Assembly: GCF_009852415.1 (NCBI RefSeq)
Contig: NZ_WOXS01000002.1
Span: 6,674,001 to 6,738,000, forward strand
Origin: Streptomyces sp. Tu 3180
GTDB taxonomy: Bacteria; Actinomycetota; Actinomycetes; Streptomycetales; Streptomycetaceae
Direction: 5' to 3'
DNA length: 64,000 nt
The notes beneath the pieces are model-generated. The model made no database searches, had not been told where the DNA came from, and saw only the letters and a list, made by a program, of their open reading frames with translations. Positions 1-7,562 of this stretch are shown here, piece by piece. Every line of letters begins with the position of its first letter. Position 1 is the first letter of the stretch. A program made the position numbers and the translations under genes.

Positions 1-1
1 C

Positions 2-460
2 CGCGTTCCCGACATGCTCGCGGCCGGCGTCCCGGTCGGCCTCGGCGTGGACGGCACGGCGTCCAACGAGTCCGGCGAACTGCACACCGAACTGCGCAAC
101 GCCCTGCTGGTCAACCGCCTCGGCGCGCACCGGGAGGCCGCCCTGAACGCCCGGCAGGCGCTGCGGCTCGGCACGTACGGCGGCGCCCGGGTGCTCGGGC
201 GCGCGGAGGAGATCGGCTCACTGGAGCCCGGCAAGCTCGCCGACCTGGTGCTGTGGCGGATGGACACCCTCGCGCACGCCTCCATCGCCGACCCGGTGAC
301 CGCGCTGGTCCTCGGCGCGGCGGCCCCGGTCACCGCCTCCTTCGTGAACGGCCGGCAGATCGTGGAGAACGGCCGGCTGCTCACGGCCGACGAGGACACG
401 ATCGCCCGCACGACCCGGGCCGAGGCGCGGCGGCTGGCGAGGATCGCCGCGCAGGGCTGA
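2..460 (+). CDS. Amidohydrolase-family purine deaminase (8-oxoguanine deaminase-like), 5' truncated
   Basis: This is the C-terminal ~152 residues of an amidohydrolase-superfamily enzyme; the start lies left of the window. The segment GLGVDGTASNESG near the beginning holds the late metal-site Asp of the TIM-barrel deaminases, and LEPGKLADLVLW near residue 80 is the usual return into the small beta domain. The VDGTASNES wording is typical of the 8-oxoguanine/guanine/hydroxyatrazine deaminase branch, cytosolic enzymes that release ammonia from a purine-like ring. A uracil/xanthine permease gene follows on the same strand, which supports purine salvage or catabolism. The exact substrate cannot be fixed from the fragment; a related cytosine- or triazine-type hydrolase is the alternative. 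Confidence 0.75.
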   Translation, partial: RVPDMLAAGVPVGLGVDGTASNESGELHTELRNALLVNRLGAHREAALNARQALRLGTYGGARVLGRAEEIGSLEPGKLADLVLWRMDTLAHASIADPVTALVLGAAAPVTASFVNGRQIVENGRLLTADEDTIARTTRAEARRLARIAAQG

Positions 461-540
461 ACAGCCGGAGAGCTCCGGCCGGGAGGGACGGCTCCCGGCC
501 GGTGACCGCGGTCCCCGCGAGGGGCCCGCGGCGGCCGTCT

Positions 541-572
541 CCGGGGCGCGCGCGTGGACGCGCGCGCCCCGG
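541..572. terminator. GC hairpin after the deaminase
   Basis: Two perfectly complementary 15-base arms (541-555 and 558-572) enclose a 2-base centre, and a second small hairpin (571-588) follows directly. It sits 80 bases after the deaminase stop and is a likely factor-independent or pausing terminator, without the U-tract expected in low-GC organisms. Confidence 0.6.
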
Positions 573-591
573 GACGGTTCCCCGTCCCGGT

Positions 592-634
592 CCCTCCCCC
601 CCTCTCTCGACGTCGCTCGAGCGGGAGGTACCCC
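592..634. repeat. Possible copy of a common Streptomyces intergenic repeat
   Basis: The core CTCTCGACGTCGCTCGAGCG followed by GGGAGGTACCCC resembles a short, partly palindromic sequence that I recall as widespread between Streptomyces genes. It lies between the deaminase hairpin and the permease. The assignment rests on recall, not on a second copy in this window. Confidence 0.35.
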
Positions 635-704
635 ATGCCCACCCGCACCACCTCCTTGACACCCGCGTCGGAGCCGACGCGTACCCGACCGGAGGAGAGC
701 CGCA

Positions 705-2090
705 GTGGCCGACCACCCCGTTGACGAGAAACTCCCCGCGCTCAAGATGGCGACCACCGGCCTGCAGCACGTGGCCGCCATGTACGCGGGCGTCGTCGCC
801 CCACCCCTGATCGTCGGCGCGGCCATCGGCCTCACCGGCGCCGAACTCACCTTCCTCACCGGCGCCTGCCTGTTCACCGCGGGCCTCGCCACGCTCCTGC
901 AGACCCTCGGCATCTGGAAGATCGGCGCCCGGCTGCCCTTCGTCAACGGCGTCACCTTCGCCGGTGTCGCCCCCATGACCGCGATCGTCGCCTCCACCGA
1001 CGACAAGGACGACGCCCTGCCGGTCATCTTCGGCGCGGTCGTCGTCGCGGGCCTCCTCGGTTTCCTCGCGGCCCCCTTCTTCGGCAAGGCGGTCCGCTTC
1101 TTCCCGCCGGTCGTCACCGGCACGGTGATCACCCTCATCGGTGTCTCGCTGCTGCCGGTCGCCTTCGGCTGGGCGCAGGGTCCGAACCCGGCGGCGGACG
1201 ACTTCGGTTCGGCGACCAACCTGGGCCTGGCCGCCGCCACCCTTCTGGCGGTCCTGCTGCTGCGCCGCTTCACCCGCGGCTTCGTCAAGCAGATCGCCGT
1301 CCTGCTCGGCCTGGTGGCCGGCACGCTCCTCGCGATCCCGTTCGGCATCACGGACTTCTCGCCGGTCGCGGAGGCGGAGGTCGTCGGCTTCCCGACGCCG
1401 TTCCACTTCGGCGCCCCGCAGTTCCAGCTCGCCGCGATCGTCTCGCTGTGCGTGGTGATGGTGGTCTCGATGACCGAATCGACCGCCGACATGCTGGCCC
1501 TCGGCGAGATCGTCGACCGCCCGGCGGACGAGAGGACCATCGCGGCCGGCCTGCGCGCCGACACCCTCGGCTCGGCGCTCAGCCCGTTGTTCAACGGCTT
1601 CATGTGCAGCGCCTTCGCGCAGAACATCGGCCTGGTCGCGATGACCAGGATCCGCAGCCGGTACGTCGTCGCCACCGGCGGGGGCTTCCTGGTGCTGATG
1701 GGCCTGTGCCCGATGGCCGCCTCGCTGATCGCCGTCGTGCCGCGCCCGGTGCTCGGCGGCGCCGGCGTGGTGCTGTTCGGCTCGGTCGCCGCCAGCGGCA
1801 TCCAGACCCTGGTCCGCGCCGGCCTGGACAAGGACAACAACGTCCTGATCGTGGCCGTCTCGCTGGCCGTCGGCATCATCCCGATCAGCGCGCCGGAGTT
1901 CTACCACTCCTTCCCGGAGACGGCGCGGATCGTCCTGGACTCCGGCATCTCCACCGGATGCGTGGTGGCGGTCCTGCTGAACTTCGTCTTCAACCACCTC
2001 GGCGACGGCCGCCGCGAAGCGGCCGACGTCACCCACCCGATGGAGGCGGGCGAGGAGATGACGGGCGCGAAGGCCCCGGCCACGCCGTAG
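705..2090 (+). CDS. Uracil-xanthine permease (NCS2 family)
   Basis: A 461-residue polytopic membrane protein of the nucleobase/cation symporter-2 family, importing uracil, xanthine or a related base by proton symport. Long hydrophobic segments run along its length; the region PFVNGVTFAGVAPM (around residue 80) and the QNIGLVAMTRIRSRYV stretch (around residue 310) match the conserved substrate and QN-motif segments of the family. The GTG start at 705 is preceded by a GGAGGAG ribosome site. Length is normal for the family. It follows a deaminase on the same strand, so the pair probably imports and degrades purines, although a hairpin at 541-572 suggests separate transcription or attenuation between them. 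Confidence 0.92.
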   Translation: MADHPVDEKLPALKMATTGLQHVAAMYAGVVAPPLIVGAAIGLTGAELTFLTGACLFTAGLATLLQTLGIWKIGARLPFVNGVTFAGVAPMTAIVASTDDKDDALPVIFGAVVVAGLLGFLAAPFFGKAVRFFPPVVTGTVITLIGVSLLPVAFGWAQGPNPAADDFGSATNLGLAAATLLAVLLLRRFTRGFVKQIAVLLGLVAGTLLAIPFGITDFSPVAEAEVVGFPTPFHFGAPQFQLAAIVSLCVVMVVSMTESTADMLALGEIVDRPADERTIAAGLRADTLGSALSPLFNGFMCSAFAQNIGLVAMTRIRSRYVVATGGGFLVLMGLCPMAASLIAVVPRPVLGGAGVVLFGSVAASGIQTLVRAGLDKDNNVLIVAVSLAVGIIPISAPEFYHSFPETARIVLDSGISTGCVVAVLLNFVFNHLGDGRREAADVTHPMEAGEEMTGAKAPATP

Positions 2091-2196
2091 GCGGGCGGAC
2101 GGCCCGGCCTGCTCGAGCGGGGCCGAGAGCCTGAGGGGGGCGCCGGCGCCGCGGCACCGGCTCGCGCGGCACGGTGCCCTTCGCCACCGCCCGCAG

Positions 2197-2264
2197 CGGC
2201 AGCCCCGCCCCGGCCGGGTCCGTCGGCCCCGGTGCCGACGGGAACGTACGGGCCGGGGCTGCCG
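2197..2264. terminator. Nested hairpins downstream of the permease
   Basis: Ten-base complementary arms (2197-2206 and 2255-2264) enclose a second hairpin, GTCGGC/GCCGAC, at 2222-2239. The structure lies between the permease and the convergent amidase and could end both transcripts. Confidence 0.45.
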
Positions 2265-2292
2265 CGTCGTGGGGCCGTCGGACGGGAGGACG

Positions 2293-2961
2293 TCAGGCCG
2301 CCCGGGCCGCCGCCACCTCCTCGCGCAGCCGGGGCAGCATGTCGTGGAGGACCCCCGGGCAGAGGGTGTCGCCGTAGTCCTTGTGGCCGTATATCTGCGC
2401 GGAGGGAACGCCGTACCGTGCGCACACGTACGCGCACAGGGTCACCAGGACCTCCCACTGGGCGGCGGGCGGTACCGCGCCGTCGTGGTAGGCGCCCTCG
2501 CACGCGACGCCGATGGACTGGTTGTTCTGCCCGGAGGTGTGGGAGCCCTGGACGAAGTTCCTCCCGTCGGTGAGCGCCCGGAGGCTGCCGTGCCGCCCCT
2601 CGGTGATCCAGCCGCCCCGGCTGACCAGGAAGTGGTAGCCGGTGTCGACCCAGCCGTTCCTGTCCATGTGCAGGTCCTGGACCCAGTGGGCGTGGGCGTG
2701 CGCCCGGGCGCGGGAGAAGTCGGAGGTGTCGGCGCTCACCGTGTGGTGGACGACGAGCCTGCTCGGCCGGTACTGGAGGACGCTGATGGTCCCCCGGGGC
2801 GACCGGGCGCCCCAGGTCGCGGTGGAGTCGATGTCCGGCTCGACGACGGCGTCCCGGGCGTGCGCGGTGCCCGGCAGGGCGCCGGTGCCGGCGGCGGCCA
2901 GGCCGGCCGCGCCGGCTATCAGGAGGCGGCGCCTCAGGGCGTTCTCGGGGTGCACGATCAC
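2293..2961 (-). CDS. Secreted N-acetylmuramoyl-L-alanine amidase (Amidase_2/PGRP fold)
   Basis: A 222-residue exported peptidoglycan amidase that would cleave the bond between N-acetylmuramic acid and L-Ala. The N terminus has RRRLLIAGAAGLAAAG, a twin-arginine-like signal ending near an AHA cleavage site at about residue 35. The zinc-amidase fold is shown by LVVHHTVS (first His ligand, about residue 70), the GYHFLVSRGGWITEGR strand, and IYGHKDYGDTLCPG (second His and Cys ligands, about residue 195). A second wall hydrolase, the GH25 muramidase, lies immediately upstream on the same strand beyond a strong hairpin, so the two act on the same polymer but probably have separate transcripts. Confidence 0.88.
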   Translation of the reverse strand: MIVHPENALRRRLLIAGAAGLAAAGTGALPGTAHARDAVVEPDIDSTATWGARSPRGTISVLQYRPSRLVVHHTVSADTSDFSRARAHAHAHWVQDLHMDRNGWVDTGYHFLVSRGGWITEGRHGSLRALTDGRNFVQGSHTSGQNNQSIGVACEGAYHDGAVPPAAQWEVLVTLCAYVCARYGVPSAQIYGHKDYGDTLCPGVLHDMLPRLREEVAAARAA

Positions 2962-2990
2962 TCCTCGTGGTGGGAGGGACGGTGGGGGAG

Positions 2991-3029
2991 GCGGTGGGGC
3001 CGGCGGCGGACGGCCGCCGGCCCCACCGC
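2991..3029. terminator. Strong hairpin between muramidase and amidase genes
   Basis: Perfect 17-base arms at 2991-3007 and 3013-3029 with a 5-base loop. It lies just past the muramidase stop codon and ahead of the amidase start, so it most likely terminates the muramidase transcript. Confidence 0.75.
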
Positions 3030-3052
3030 GTGATCGCGTACTGCCTGCGCCG

Positions 3053-3940
3053 TCACGTGTTGTTGGCGAGCGCCAGGAGCCGGTCGCGGGAGCCGTTGAA
3101 CTGGTTGCGGTCCACGTTGCCGGAGACGCCGCTGACCGAACCGGTGCTGGTGTACTGCCACACCGTCCAGGTGGGGAACCCGCTCGGGATCGTCGGGGAC
3201 GGGGCGGTGGTCCAGTGCGCCACCCACAGCGGGCTCTTGCTGTACATGCCGGTCCAGTTGCCGGTGCAGGTGTTCCACCAGCTCGCCGTCGTGTAGATCA
3301 CCACGTCGCGGCCGGTGCGCGACTTGTAGGTGTTGTAGAAGTCGGTGATCCAGGTGCGCATCTGCGTGGTGGACAGGCCGTAGCACATCGCCCCGTACGG
3401 GTTGTGCTCGATGTCCAGGACACCCGGGAGGGTCAGGTTGTCGCGCGACCAGCCGCCGCCGTTGGTGACGAAGTAGTTGGCCTGGGTCGCACCGCTGGAG
3501 GCGTTGGGGAGCGCGAAGTGGTACGCGCCGCGGATCACGCCCGCGTAGTACGCGGCGGGGTAGTTGGTGTTGAAGCTCGGGTCCTTGTAGCCGGTGCCCT
3601 CGGTCGCCTTCATCCAGGCGAACTGGATGCCGGCGCCCCGCACGGAGGCCCAGTTGATGGCGCCCTGCCAGTGCGAGACGTCGATGCCCTGGACGCCGTC
3701 GGTCGGGGCCAGGATGCCCGCCGTCGTCCCGGCGGAGGCGGATCCACTCTTGTGGATCTTCATGCCGACGCCCATGTAGGCCTGGCCGGGCTTGATCTTG
3801 ACGGGGTCCTCGGCCCGCTCGGACGCGGCGGTGGCGCCGCCCGCGGTGGCCGCCGTCAGGGCGAGGGCCGTGCCCAGGACACCGAGAGCGGCCGCCGTCC
3901 GTCTGCGGGAGCCGGTGAGGGTGCGACGGAGCGAGAACAT
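3053..3940 (-). CDS. Secreted GH25 lysozyme (N,O-diacetylmuramidase type)
   Basis: A 295-residue glycoside hydrolase family 25 enzyme that hydrolyses the MurNAc-GlcNAc beta-1,4 linkage of peptidoglycan. I chose the ATG at 3940 because GGAGG precedes it and the first residues form a clean signal peptide (MFSLRRTLTGSRRRT, then an Ala-rich hydrophobic run); a start at 3991 would add an unlikely prefix. The catalytic core begins at GIDVSHWQG (about residue 80), with LDIEHNPYG carrying the paired acidic residues near residue 175 and VWQYTSTGSV near the end. It closely resembles the Streptomyces M1 muramidase type. A DasR-like palindrome lies about 140 bases upstream, suggesting control by amino-sugar availability. 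Confidence 0.93.
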   Translation of the reverse strand: MFSLRRTLTGSRRRTAAALGVLGTALALTAATAGGATAASERAEDPVKIKPGQAYMGVGMKIHKSGSASAGTTAGILAPTDGVQGIDVSHWQGAINWASVRGAGIQFAWMKATEGTGYKDPSFNTNYPAAYYAGVIRGAYHFALPNASSGATQANYFVTNGGGWSRDNLTLPGVLDIEHNPYGAMCYGLSTTQMRTWITDFYNTYKSRTGRDVVIYTTASWWNTCTGNWTGMYSKSPLWVAHWTTAPSPTIPSGFPTWTVWQYTSTGSVSGVSGNVDRNQFNGSRDRLLALANNT

Positions 3941-4080
3941 GCTGCCTCCAGACAGAGGTGGGGGTGCGGGAAAGGAGACGATCTCGGTCATCTACCCGGG
4001 TAGATCCATGCATGTTTGACGTGCGCGCGTCACAAGTTACGCACGCTGTTTCCACGTGTGTAAAGAGCTTCCATCTTCTC

Positions 4081-4098
4081 TGGTGGTCTGTACCACCA
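4081..4098. promoter_or_regulatory. DasR-responsive-element-like palindrome upstream of the muramidase
   Basis: TGGTGGTCTGTACCACCA is a perfect 7-base inverted repeat with a 4-base centre. Its core at 4084-4095 matches the DasR consensus TGGTCTAGACCA in 10 of 12 positions. It faces the muramidase promoter and lies behind the MFS gene end, so the muramidase is the only plausible target. Confidence 0.6.
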
Positions 4099-4160
4099 TC
4101 CGGGCCGATGGCCTGGAAGCTCATGACCCGGATGGCGGAAACTTTCAGCGCGTGAAAGCT

Positions 4161-5627
4161 TCAGCCGGCCTCCGGCGCGACGCCCGCCGGCCGGCGGCGC
4201 GTCCTGAGGACCGCCGCCGCCAGCACCAGCGCCGCCACCGCGACCGCCGTCGCCACCCGGAAGGCCAGCCGGTACCCCTCGGCGGTCGCCGGCACCGGCT
4301 CACCGCCCGCGGCGAGCAGTCCGTCCGTACGGCTCGCCGCGAGCACCGACAGCACCGCGAGGCCCAGGGAACCGCCCACCACCTGCGTGGTGTTGAACAG
4401 CCCGGACGCCAGCCCCGCGTCCTCCTCCCGCACCCCCGCCATGGCGAGACCGGTCAGCGCGGGCATCGCGGCGGCGAACCCGGCGGCGAGCAGCAGCAGG
4501 GGCGGCAGCACGTCCGTGGCGTACGCGCCCCCCACGGGCGCCCGGCTCAGCAGCGCCATCCCCGCGACGATCAGCACCAGCCCGGACAGCAGCACCCGGT
4601 GGGCCCCGAACCGGTCGATGGTGCGCGCGGACAGGCCCAGCATCAGCACCCCGATCGCGACCGGGGCCGGCAGGAACGCCAGTCCGGTGACCAACTCGCC
4701 GTAGCCGAGCACCCGTTGCAGATACAGCGCACCGATGAACTGGAAGCCGTACATCGTCGCGACCATCAGCACCTGCACCGCGTTCGCGCCGCTCAGCATC
4801 CGCGAACCGAACAGCCTGAGCCGCAGCAGCGGACGCGCGGCCCGTGCCTGGCGGACCGTGAACGCCACGAACAGGGCGAGGGCGAGCGCGGACAGCGGCA
4901 GGGTGCCGGTCGGGGCCCGCTCGCCGGCGCCGACGATGACGTACACGGTGAGCATCAGCGCGCCGGTGACCAGCACCGCCCCCGCGTGGTCGGCTTCCCG
5001 GACCGACCCCGCGCCGGCGTCCGGCCGGTCGGGGGCGAGCACGCGGACCGCGGCGACCAGCGCCACGACACCGATCGGCAGATTGATCAGGAAGATCCAG
5101 TGCCAGCCCAGGGACTGCGTCAGCGCCCCGCCGAGGAACGTGCCGAGCGCGCCGCCCGCCGCCCCGACCGCACTGAACACCGCGATGGCCCGGGCCCGTT
5201 CGCGCGCCTCGGGGAACAGCGCCACCAGCATCCCCAGCACCACCGCCGAGGTCATCGCCCCGCCGACGCCCTGCAGCGCGCGCGCCGCGATCAGCGCGCC
5301 CCGGTCGGTCGCCACCCCGCACAGGACGGAGGCCGCGGTGAACACCGCGAGCCCGCTGGTGAACATCCGCTTGCGGCCCACCAGGTCGCCGAGCCGGCCC
5401 GCCAGCAGGAGCAGGCCGCCGAACGGGATGAGGTAGGCGTTGACCACCCACGCCAGCCCCGGCGCGTCGAAGCCGAGATCGCTCTGCACGGCCGGCATGG
5501 CGACGGTGACGATGTTGCCGTCCAGGACGGTCATCAGCGTTCCCGCGCACAGGACGACGAGGGACGCCCAGCGGGAGTACGGTCGCCGTGATGACACCGG
5601 TGCCGGTGACTCGGTCAAGGTCGACAT
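4161..5627 (-). CDS. MFS drug exporter, DHA2 (EmrB/QacA) family
   Basis: A 488-residue proton-driven exporter with about 14 hydrophobic segments. The ATG at 5627 is preferred: GGAGG precedes it, and the longer reading adds 25 non-family residues. Family features include the first helix TLMTVLDGNIVTVAMPAVQ (motif D1 with the membrane Asp), GRLGDLVGRKRMF (cytoplasmic loop motif A, about residue 75) and the motif-C region of helix 5. The substrate is unknown. It is transcribed away from an HxlR-family regulator with about 100 bases between starts, the usual arrangement of an efflux pump and its local regulator. Confidence 0.9.
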   Translation of the reverse strand: MSTLTESPAPVSSRRPYSRWASLVVLCAGTLMTVLDGNIVTVAMPAVQSDLGFDAPGLAWVVNAYLIPFGGLLLLAGRLGDLVGRKRMFTSGLAVFTAASVLCGVATDRGALIAARALQGVGGAMTSAVVLGMLVALFPEARERARAIAVFSAVGAAGGALGTFLGGALTQSLGWHWIFLINLPIGVVALVAAVRVLAPDRPDAGAGSVREADHAGAVLVTGALMLTVYVIVGAGERAPTGTLPLSALALALFVAFTVRQARAARPLLRLRLFGSRMLSGANAVQVLMVATMYGFQFIGALYLQRVLGYGELVTGLAFLPAPVAIGVLMLGLSARTIDRFGAHRVLLSGLVLIVAGMALLSRAPVGGAYATDVLPPLLLLAAGFAAAMPALTGLAMAGVREEDAGLASGLFNTTQVVGGSLGLAVLSVLAASRTDGLLAAGGEPVPATAEGYRLAFRVATAVAVAALVLAAAVLRTRRRPAGVAPEAG

Positions 5628-5667
5628 GGCAGTACGGCCTCCACTTCCTGCATGGATCCCCAAGGTG

Positions 5668-5693
5668 CACGACTTGTAACGGGGTACATCGTG
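5668..5693. promoter_or_regulatory. Candidate operator between MFS pump and HxlR regulator
   Basis: CACGA-N2-TGTA and TACA-TCGTG form an imperfect inverted repeat centred between the two divergent starts (5627 and 5729). The position suits a site where the HxlR protein controls both promoters; the left arm has two extra bases. Confidence 0.35.
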
Positions 5694-5728
5694 GGTGACC
5701 ATGGAGGCGGCCGTAAGGAGGCAGTCGA

Positions 5729-6130
5729 ATGTCCCAGAGGAACACCGGTGTTACCCCGCAGGTGGTGAACGCGCACGCGTGCCCGGTGCGGGAAGTTCTT
5801 GACAGGGTCGCCGGCAAGTGGAGCGTGCAGATCCTGGTCGCGGCCGCGCACGGCCCCATCCGGTTCACCGAACTGGAGCGCGGCATCGAGGGGATCAGCC
5901 GCCGGATGCTGACCCTCACCCTGCGCAACCTGGAGCGCGACGGACTGGTCCGGCGCACCGTGTACCCGACGGTGCCGCCGAAGGTGGAGTACGAACTCAC
6001 CCCGGCGGCCCGCGAACTGCACGAGACGCTGCAGCGGCTGACGGACTGGGCCGAACGCAACCGGGTCTACATCGCCGAGTCGCGCGCGGCCTACGACGTC
6101 CAGCACGATCCCGACCTGGTCGACGCCTAG
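5729..6130 (+). CDS. HxlR-family winged-helix regulator
   Basis: A 133-residue DNA-binding protein. CPVREVLDRVAGKWSVQI opens the winged helix (about residue 14) with the family's N-terminal Cys, followed by the recognition region ISRRMLTLTLRNLERDGLV (about residue 55) and the wing RTVYPTVPPKVEYELT. HxlR proteins act as dimers and often sense aldehydes, quinones or oxidants through the N-terminal Cys. AAGGAGG precedes the ATG. It is divergent from the MFS exporter, the probable target, and ends 43 bases before a convergent thioesterase gene. Confidence 0.9.
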   Translation: MSQRNTGVTPQVVNAHACPVREVLDRVAGKWSVQILVAAAHGPIRFTELERGIEGISRRMLTLTLRNLERDGLVRRTVYPTVPPKVEYELTPAARELHETLQRLTDWAERNRVYIAESRAAYDVQHDPDLVDA

Positions 6131-6173
6131 CCGGACCGGGGGAGCGCGCCCCGGTCCGGGCGCGCCGGCCGTC

Positions 6174-6596
6174 CTACAGGCCGAACACGCCCGGATCCTT
6201 CGCCAGCTCCCGGAAGACCTCCCGGGGGTCCGGCACGAGCCTGCGCCGCCCGAGGTCCAGCACGCCGCCGACCGCCGTGATCTCGGCCGCCACCGTGCCG
6301 TCGGACTTGGTGATCGTCTGCGTGATGCCGAAGGTCTTGCCGTCGCCCCAGGTGAAGGAGCAGCTCACGTCCACCTCGTCGCCGGCGAGGAGCTCGCGCC
6401 GGTAGCGGACGGTGGTCTCCAGCGCGACCGGTCCCACGCCCTGCGCGATGAGACCGGACTGGGTGATCCCCGCCGCCTGGAGCAGCGACCAGCGCGCGTG
6501 CTCGGCGTAGTTGAGGTACACGGCCTGGTTGAGGTGGCCCTGTACGTCGGTCTCGTATCCGCGCACGGTCACACGGACGGAAAACGGCTCGCTCAC
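6174..6596 (-). CDS. Hot-dog-fold acyl-CoA thioesterase (4HBT/YbgC-like)
   Basis: A 140-residue single-domain hot-dog thioesterase. The segment YETDVQGHLNQAVYLNYAEH (about residues 14-33) corresponds to the YbgC/4-hydroxybenzoyl-CoA thioesterase active-site loop and central helix, with the Asp in the nucleophile/base position. The remaining sequence is the five-strand sheet expected for the family. The substrate is unknown; housekeeping acyl-CoA hydrolysis is likely. It stands alone between the HxlR gene and a hypothetical gene on the same strand, with no obvious operon partner. Confidence 0.82.
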   Translation of the reverse strand: MSEPFSVRVTVRGYETDVQGHLNQAVYLNYAEHARWSLLQAAGITQSGLIAQGVGPVALETTVRYRRELLAGDEVDVSCSFTWGDGKTFGITQTITKSDGTVAAEITAVGGVLDLGRRRLVPDPREVFRELAKDPGVFGL

Positions 6597-6654
6597 CGCG
6601 TCCCCCTCACGTCTTCTCGGTTCGACGCCCTGCCCACCGATCCTGGCACGCGCC

Positions 6655-7293
6655 TCACACCCGGCGCGGGGAAGCCAGCAGATAGCGTGTCCGCGTTCTC
6701 GGCTCCGTGTACTCCCCGGCCTGCCAGCCGGCCCGCTCCAGCGTGGCCGCGCAGGCCCGCAGCGCCCCGCCGTCCGGCTCGTACACGGCGACCGCCTCCG
6801 GCTGCGGGGTCGCCCGCACCCGGTAGCCGCCCTCGGTGTCCGGCCCGGCCGGGGCGTGCCCGGCCGCCTCCAGGGCGAGCGCGGCGGCCTGCACGAGGTG
6901 CGAGCGCTCCCAGCCGCAGGGCCGGTCCGTGGCGCCGTCGGGGTTGGTCATCCGGCGCAGCTCCAGCATGCCCTGCCAGGCACTGTGCACCTCCCGGCGC
7001 CGGGCGGGACCGGACGGGGGCGCCGCGTCCTCGCCGCCGACGCGCGCCGCGAACACCCCGGTCGCGGCCGGTGCCCTCGCTTCCGCCTCCACCGGCGCCG
7101 CCTCCGCCCCCGCCTCCCGTAGCCGGTGCCCCGCCGGGGTGAGGAAGTGGTCGTGCGGCGGCCTCGGGTGCCGGAAGGCGAGCCCGTGCCTCACGAGCGC
7201 CGCGAGCTGCGCCTGCGTCCCCTTCAGCCGCCCGGTGACGGGATCGGCGGCGTCGATGACGCGCCGCTGGGCGGCGGTGGGCGGTCGGGTCAC
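6655..7293 (-). CDS. Conserved actinomycete hypothetical protein
   Basis: A 212-residue protein of unknown function. The GTG at 7293 is preceded by GGGGAGG at good spacing. The N terminus (TAAQRRVIDAADPVTGR, then a segment ending HDHFLTPAGHRLRE) reads like a winged-helix-type module as seen in many Streptomyces hypotheticals. A variable Ala-rich linker follows, then a region with two repeat-like beta segments (VQAAALALEAAGHAP and LRACAATLERAGWQAG) before the stop. No catalytic motif, signal peptide or membrane span is visible. It may be a small-molecule or nucleic-acid binding protein, but nothing in the context fixes a role. Confidence 0.7.
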   Translation of the reverse strand: MTRPPTAAQRRVIDAADPVTGRLKGTQAQLAALVRHGLAFRHPRPPHDHFLTPAGHRLREAGAEAAPVEAEARAPAATGVFAARVGGEDAAPPSGPARRREVHSAWQGMLELRRMTNPDGATDRPCGWERSHLVQAAALALEAAGHAPAGPDTEGGYRVRATPQPEAVAVYEPDGGALRACAATLERAGWQAGEYTEPRTRTRYLLASPRRV

Positions 7294-7476
7294 GGCGTGC
7301 GCCTCCCCGTGGGTGCTTCCTCGGACACGGCCGCGGACGAGCGGTACGGCCTCGTACGAAGCGTAGGGGCCGGGACCGACACTCCGGCCGTCCGGAGCCG
7401 CACCCCTCCCGCGGACGCCGCCGGGTCCCGTCACCGAGGTGCCGGGCCCGCCCCGGGGACGAGGCGGGGGTGAGGG

Positions 7477-7524
7477 CCGCCGGTGCCGTGGGAGCGGGGC
7501 GCCCCGCTCCCACGGCACCGGCGG
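7477..7524. terminator. 48-base perfect palindrome downstream of the multicopper oxidase
   Basis: Arms 7477-7500 and 7501-7524 are exact reverse complements with no spacer, giving a very stable hairpin whose tip is GGCGCC. It lies 38 bases past the oxidase stop and ahead of the hypothetical gene on the same strand, so it should separate the two transcripts. Confidence 0.8.
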
Positions 7525-7562
7525 CGGAGCGGGAGCGGGGCGGTGTTCCGGGACGGGCCGGA

